Source: Pigmentiphaga sp. (GTDB lineage: Bacteria > Pseudomonadota > Gammaproteobacteria > Burkholderiales > Burkholderiaceae_B). Taken from it: a stretch of DNA of 64,000 nt. Positions 61,276 to 64,000 of the stretch are shown in pieces; position 1 is the stretch's first letter, and every line of letters begins with the position of its first letter. The translations under genes were made by a program, and so were the position numbers. Where the stretch lies: contig JALOAI010000001.1 of assembly GCA_023228945.1 (NCBI GenBank), positions 186,001 to 250,000 on the forward strand. Reading direction: 5' to 3'. The notes under the pieces were generated by a model that saw only the letters and a list, made by a program, of their open reading frames with translations, searched no databases and had not been told where the DNA came from.

Positions 61276-63321
61276 ATGCTGAAACTGACCTTGCGCTTCT
61301 GGATCGCGGGCTTGTTGCTTTTTGCGATAAGCCGCCTGGGCTTGATGGCCTGGCAAAGCGTCAGGGTGGATTCGGCAGCCGGATGGTGGCCGATTCTCGT
61401 CGGCGGCTTGCGCTTCGATATCGTGGTGCTCTGCATGCTGTCGGTCCCGGTGGCCGTTCTCGCCCCCTGGCTCGGTCATTGGCGGCTGGCCAATCGGGTG
61501 ACCTCGATCTGGTACGCCGCCGCGTGGCTGCTACTGGCGTTTCTGGAGGTCATCACGCCGGCCTTCATCCAGGAGTACGACAGCCGGCCGAACCGCCTGC
61601 TGGTGGAGTATCTGAACCATCCGCGGGAAGTGGCGGGCATGCTCTGGTATGGCTTTGGCGCCACCTTGCTTGCCGTGACGCTCGCCATGGCGGGCGCCGC
61701 GGCACTTGCCTGGTGGTGGTTCCGTGACGTAAAGCCGGAGCCGCGCCGTCACTGGCTCTGGCGAACCGTCCTGTCGGTCGCTTTGCTGGCCGTGATGGTG
61801 CTCGGCATACGCGGCACGCTGCAGCACCGGCCGATCAATCCCGCCACCGTGGCTTTCTGCAGCGACGCCATGCTCAATACGCTGCCGCTCAACAGTTTTT
61901 ATCAAGTCACGCATGCCATTTACCGGATGAAGGACGAACGATCGGCATCGTCTCTGTACGGCGCCATGCCATTTGACGAGATTATCGATATCGTCCGCAC
62001 GGGTGCCGGCATGGGCTCCGGGCCAGGCCCCCGGCTGCCTCCCACCTGGCATCGCCAGTTGCCGCACGCACCCCCGGTGGCTACACGGCCACGCAACGTC
62101 GTGGTCATCGTGGAAGAAAGCCTGGGCGCGCAATTCGTCGGACATCTGGGTGGCCGTGCTCTCACGCCGCAACTGGACGCGCTTGCCGCCCAGGCCTGGA
62201 CATTTACGTCGGCCTACGCCACCGGTACGCGGTCGGCGCGCGGGCTCGAGGCTATCGTCGCGGGCTTTCCACCCACGCCGGCGGAGTCCGTGCTCAAGCT
62301 TTCCAAGGCCCAGGGCGGGTTCTTCACCCTGCCCGCCCTGCTGCGTGAGCACGGCTACCACAGCCGTTTCGTCTATGGCGGCGAGGCGCACTTCGACAAT
62401 ATGAGCGGTTTTTTCCTGGCCAATGGTTTCGACCAGGTGATCGACCGGCCGGAGTTCGTCGACACCCGGTTCGTCGGCTCGTGGGGAGCTTCCGACGAAG
62501 ACATGTTCCAGCAGGTCGATCGCCTGCTGCGCAGCGACCCTCCCGGCAGACCGACATTTACACTGGCGTTTTCAGTCTCTCACCATACGCCGTGGGACTA
62601 TCCCGCGGGGCGCATCGAGACGGTAGGCGAAGCCGCTAGCCAGGACAATGCCATCCGCTACGCCGATTGGGCCCTGGGCGATTTTTTCCGGCGCGCTCGC
62701 GCAGCGCCGTATTGGCAAGATACCCTGTTTCTGGTGATCGCCGATCACGATTCGCGGGCGGGGGGCGCCAGCTTGGTGCCGGTACACAACTTTCACATCC
62801 CTGCCCTGCTTCTGGGAGCCGGCATCGAGCCGCGGCGTGATGCCCGTCTGGTCAGCCAGATCGATTTCGCTCCCACCCTGCTTGGCCTGCTGGGGCTGGA
62901 TAGTGAACACCCCATGATCGGCCAGGACCTGAACCAGGCCACGGCCGGCGGCCGGGCCATGCTTCAGTACGGCGACAATTTCGGCTGGCTGACGACGCGC
63001 CTCGGCGACGGCCACGCGGCCGGCGGCGCGGCCCAGTCTGAGCAGCCCGGGCCGCCGGCAGCCGCCACCGCGCCTGGCGTTGCCGGAGGTGCTGCCGCCA
63101 TAGTAGCGCTCTCCACGCCGCGCCATCTCCTGGTTCTCGAGCCAGGCGGCAAAGCGTCGCAATGGCGGCACCAGGCCGATGGTACGCTGTCACCCGAGCC
63201 CATCGACCCGGCGCTAGCGCGGCGGGCCCTGGCCCATGCCCTTTGGCCCGAGCACGCCTATCGCGATCGCCAGTATCGCCTTGCGCCGCCGCTGGCCGCC
63301 GCCACGGGAGCCGTGCCTTGA
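61276..63321 (+). CDS. LtaS/OpgB-like phosphoglycerol transferase (sulfatase fold)
   Basis: 681 aa. About five N-terminal membrane helices (residues 5-25, 38-63, 76-95, 122-148 and 162-178), then a periplasmic alkaline phosphatase/sulfatase-type domain: metal Glu280/281 in VVVIVEESLG, nucleophile region TGTRSARG (Thr316/318), SVSHHTPWDYP, and IADHDSR (Asp490, His491). This is the lipoteichoic-acid-synthase/MdoB family that moves phosphoglycerol from phosphatidylglycerol, leaving diacylglycerol; acceptor unknown (osmoregulated glucan or another polysaccharide). The ATG at 61276 fits. TTGA overlap with dgkA. Confidence 0.88.
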   Translation: MLKLTLRFWIAGLLLFAISRLGLMAWQSVRVDSAAGWWPILVGGLRFDIVVLCMLSVPVAVLAPWLGHWRLANRVTSIWYAAAWLLLAFLEVITPAFIQEYDSRPNRLLVEYLNHPREVAGMLWYGFGATLLAVTLAMAGAAALAWWWFRDVKPEPRRHWLWRTVLSVALLAVMVLGIRGTLQHRPINPATVAFCSDAMLNTLPLNSFYQVTHAIYRMKDERSASSLYGAMPFDEIIDIVRTGAGMGSGPGPRLPPTWHRQLPHAPPVATRPRNVVVIVEESLGAQFVGHLGGRALTPQLDALAAQAWTFTSAYATGTRSARGLEAIVAGFPPTPAESVLKLSKAQGGFFTLPALLREHGYHSRFVYGGEAHFDNMSGFFLANGFDQVIDRPEFVDTRFVGSWGASDEDMFQQVDRLLRSDPPGRPTFTLAFSVSHHTPWDYPAGRIETVGEAASQDNAIRYADWALGDFFRRARAAPYWQDTLFLVIADHDSRAGGASLVPVHNFHIPALLLGAGIEPRRDARLVSQIDFAPTLLGLLGLDSEHPMIGQDLNQATAGGRAMLQYGDNFGWLTTRLGDGHAAGGAAQSEQPGPPAAATAPGVAGGAAAIVALSTPRHLLVLEPGGKASQWRHQADGTLSPEPIDPALARRALAHALWPEHAYRDRQYRLAPPLAAATGAVP

Positions 63322-63731
63322 CCGACCCCATCCCTCCCGTTTCCCGCTTCAAAAGCGTGCCAGGATGGCGACGCCTGGCGGCCGCCTTTCGCTATTCCTG
63401 GCAAGGCTTGCGCGCCGCCTGGCGCTATGAAGCCGCCTTTCGCCAAGAGCTGTTGCTGGCTGTGGTGCTCGTGCCGGCCGCTTTCTGGCTGGCCCGTACG
63501 CCGCTCGAAATGATTGTGCTGCTGTTGCCGGTCGCCGCGGTATTGGTCGTCGAACTGCTGAACTCGGCGATCGAAGCGGTGGCCGACGCCTTATCGGCGG
63601 AATATCATGTGCTGCTGGGCCGCGCCAAGGATCTGGGCAGCGCGGCGGTGTGGCTGTGCCTGGCCGTGCTGTTCGCCGTGTGGCTGGTAGTGGCGGTGCA
63701 GCGCTGGCTGGGCGCGGCGCCGCTTTCCTGA
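63318..63731 (+). CDS. dgkA: Diacylglycerol kinase DgkA
   Basis: 137 aa from a TTG overlapping the upstream stop as TTGA, with GGGAG 8 nt before it. Three membrane helices and family motifs EAAFRQE, VELLNSAIEAVADALSAEYH and GRAKDLGSAAV match E. coli DgkA (122 aa), which phosphorylates diacylglycerol to phosphatidate at the inner membrane. A longer frame lies inside the upstream gene. Its coupling to the phosphoglycerol transferase suggests diacylglycerol recycling. Confidence 0.93.
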   Translation: MTDPIPPVSRFKSVPGWRRLAAAFRYSWQGLRAAWRYEAAFRQELLLAVVLVPAAFWLARTPLEMIVLLLPVAAVLVVELLNSAIEAVADALSAEYHVLLGRAKDLGSAAVWLCLAVLFAVWLVVAVQRWLGAAPLS

Positions 63732-63884
63732 GCCCGGCCTGGCGCCCCGCGCATGGCGGCGGGGCTGGTACGCGCCCCCTGCCCGCAAGCCATACACTTC
63801 CGGAGGCTTCGCTGACATGGCGCCGGCACGCCGGAAGGAGCCTACAATAACGCCTTTTTGACGAGTCTTCCGGTGGCTTCTCCC

Positions 63885-64000
63885 ATGACCTCCCTCTCTT
63901 CTCCGGCGCCGTTTGGCACCCCGCTCTCTTCCGCCGCCCTGCGCGTCATGCTGCTTGGCGCCGGCGAGCTGGGGAAAGAGGTCATCATCGCCCTGCAGCG
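63885..64000 (+). CDS. purT: Formate-dependent GAR transformylase PurT, 3' end outside window
   Basis: 38 residues visible. After a variable start, VMLLGAGELGKEVIIALQR matches the N-terminal ATP-grasp Rossmann motif of PurT (E. coli VMLLGSGELGKEVAIECQR). An in-frame GTG at 63873 is an alternative start. TACAAT at 63843-63848 could be a -10 element. The gene continues past the window. Confidence 0.82.
   Translation, partial: MTSLSSPAPFGTPLSSAALRVMLLGAGELGKEVIIALQ

Overview
This window is a high-GC chromosomal segment from a betaproteobacterium. The best fit is the Alcaligenaceae (Bordetella/Achromobacter-like). Supporting this are a Bug-family (tripartite tricarboxylate) binding protein, EF-P with Arg32 next to EarP, the ygfZ | mltG-tmk-holB-tatD and folC-SPOR-cvpA-purF blocks, an orphan rsxB-nth pair, and cysI-DUF934-cobA. 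Genes are tightly packed, with many ATGA/GTGA/TTGA overlaps. I saw no rRNA, tRNA, CRISPR array, prophage or insertion sequence.

Layout. 1-1.6 kb: the end of a DUF1275 membrane protein and an unassigned lipoprotein. 1.7-13.8 kb, minus strand: a complete cellulose operon bcsD-bcsP-bcsQ-bcsA-bcsB-bcsZ-bcsC, with a 458-bp palindrome-rich leader. 14.2-18.8 kb, plus: DUF1178, rlmB, a Cys/Met PLP enzyme, threonine aldolase and quinone reductase. 18.9-23.7 kb, minus: an LpxO-like hydroxylase, fbp and pepN. 23.8-27.2 kb: a DUF4136 lipoprotein, efp, earP and a glutathione transferase, with a 54-bp direct repeat. 27.3-32.6 kb: homoprotocatechuate lower-pathway genes hpaFG1G2HI (minus), divergent from hpaE (plus), with two operator-like palindromes between them and no hpaD. 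32.7-38.1 kb, minus: an Rpn/DUF4351 nuclease-like protein, nth, rsxB, phaZ, fpr and fdxA. 38.2-49.7 kb, plus: panB, pncB, an ABC-F ATPase, folC-SPOR-cvpA-purF, then the sulfite reductase set. 49.7-53 kb, minus: an amidotransferase, dsbB, marC and ygfZ. 53-64 kb: mltG-tmk-holB-tatD, uppP (minus), a cytochrome c, a Bug/TPP-enzyme pair, a phosphoglycerol-transferase-like protein coupled to dgkA, and the start of purT.

Working together. The bcs genes form a c-di-GMP-gated cellulose secretion machine (BcsA PilZ motifs intact). The hpa genes carry ring-cleavage product toward central metabolism but need an hpaD from elsewhere. EarP very likely rhamnosylates the neighbouring EF-P. DgkA probably recycles diacylglycerol released by the coupled phosphoglycerol transferase. 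CysI, DUF934 and CobA together give sulfite reductase and its siroheme precursor. Most genes are housekeeping. The least explained items are the 54-bp repeat, the palindromes in the bcs leader and upstream of the amidotransferase, the Rpn-like protein with its 12-bp repeat, and the Bug/TPP pair.
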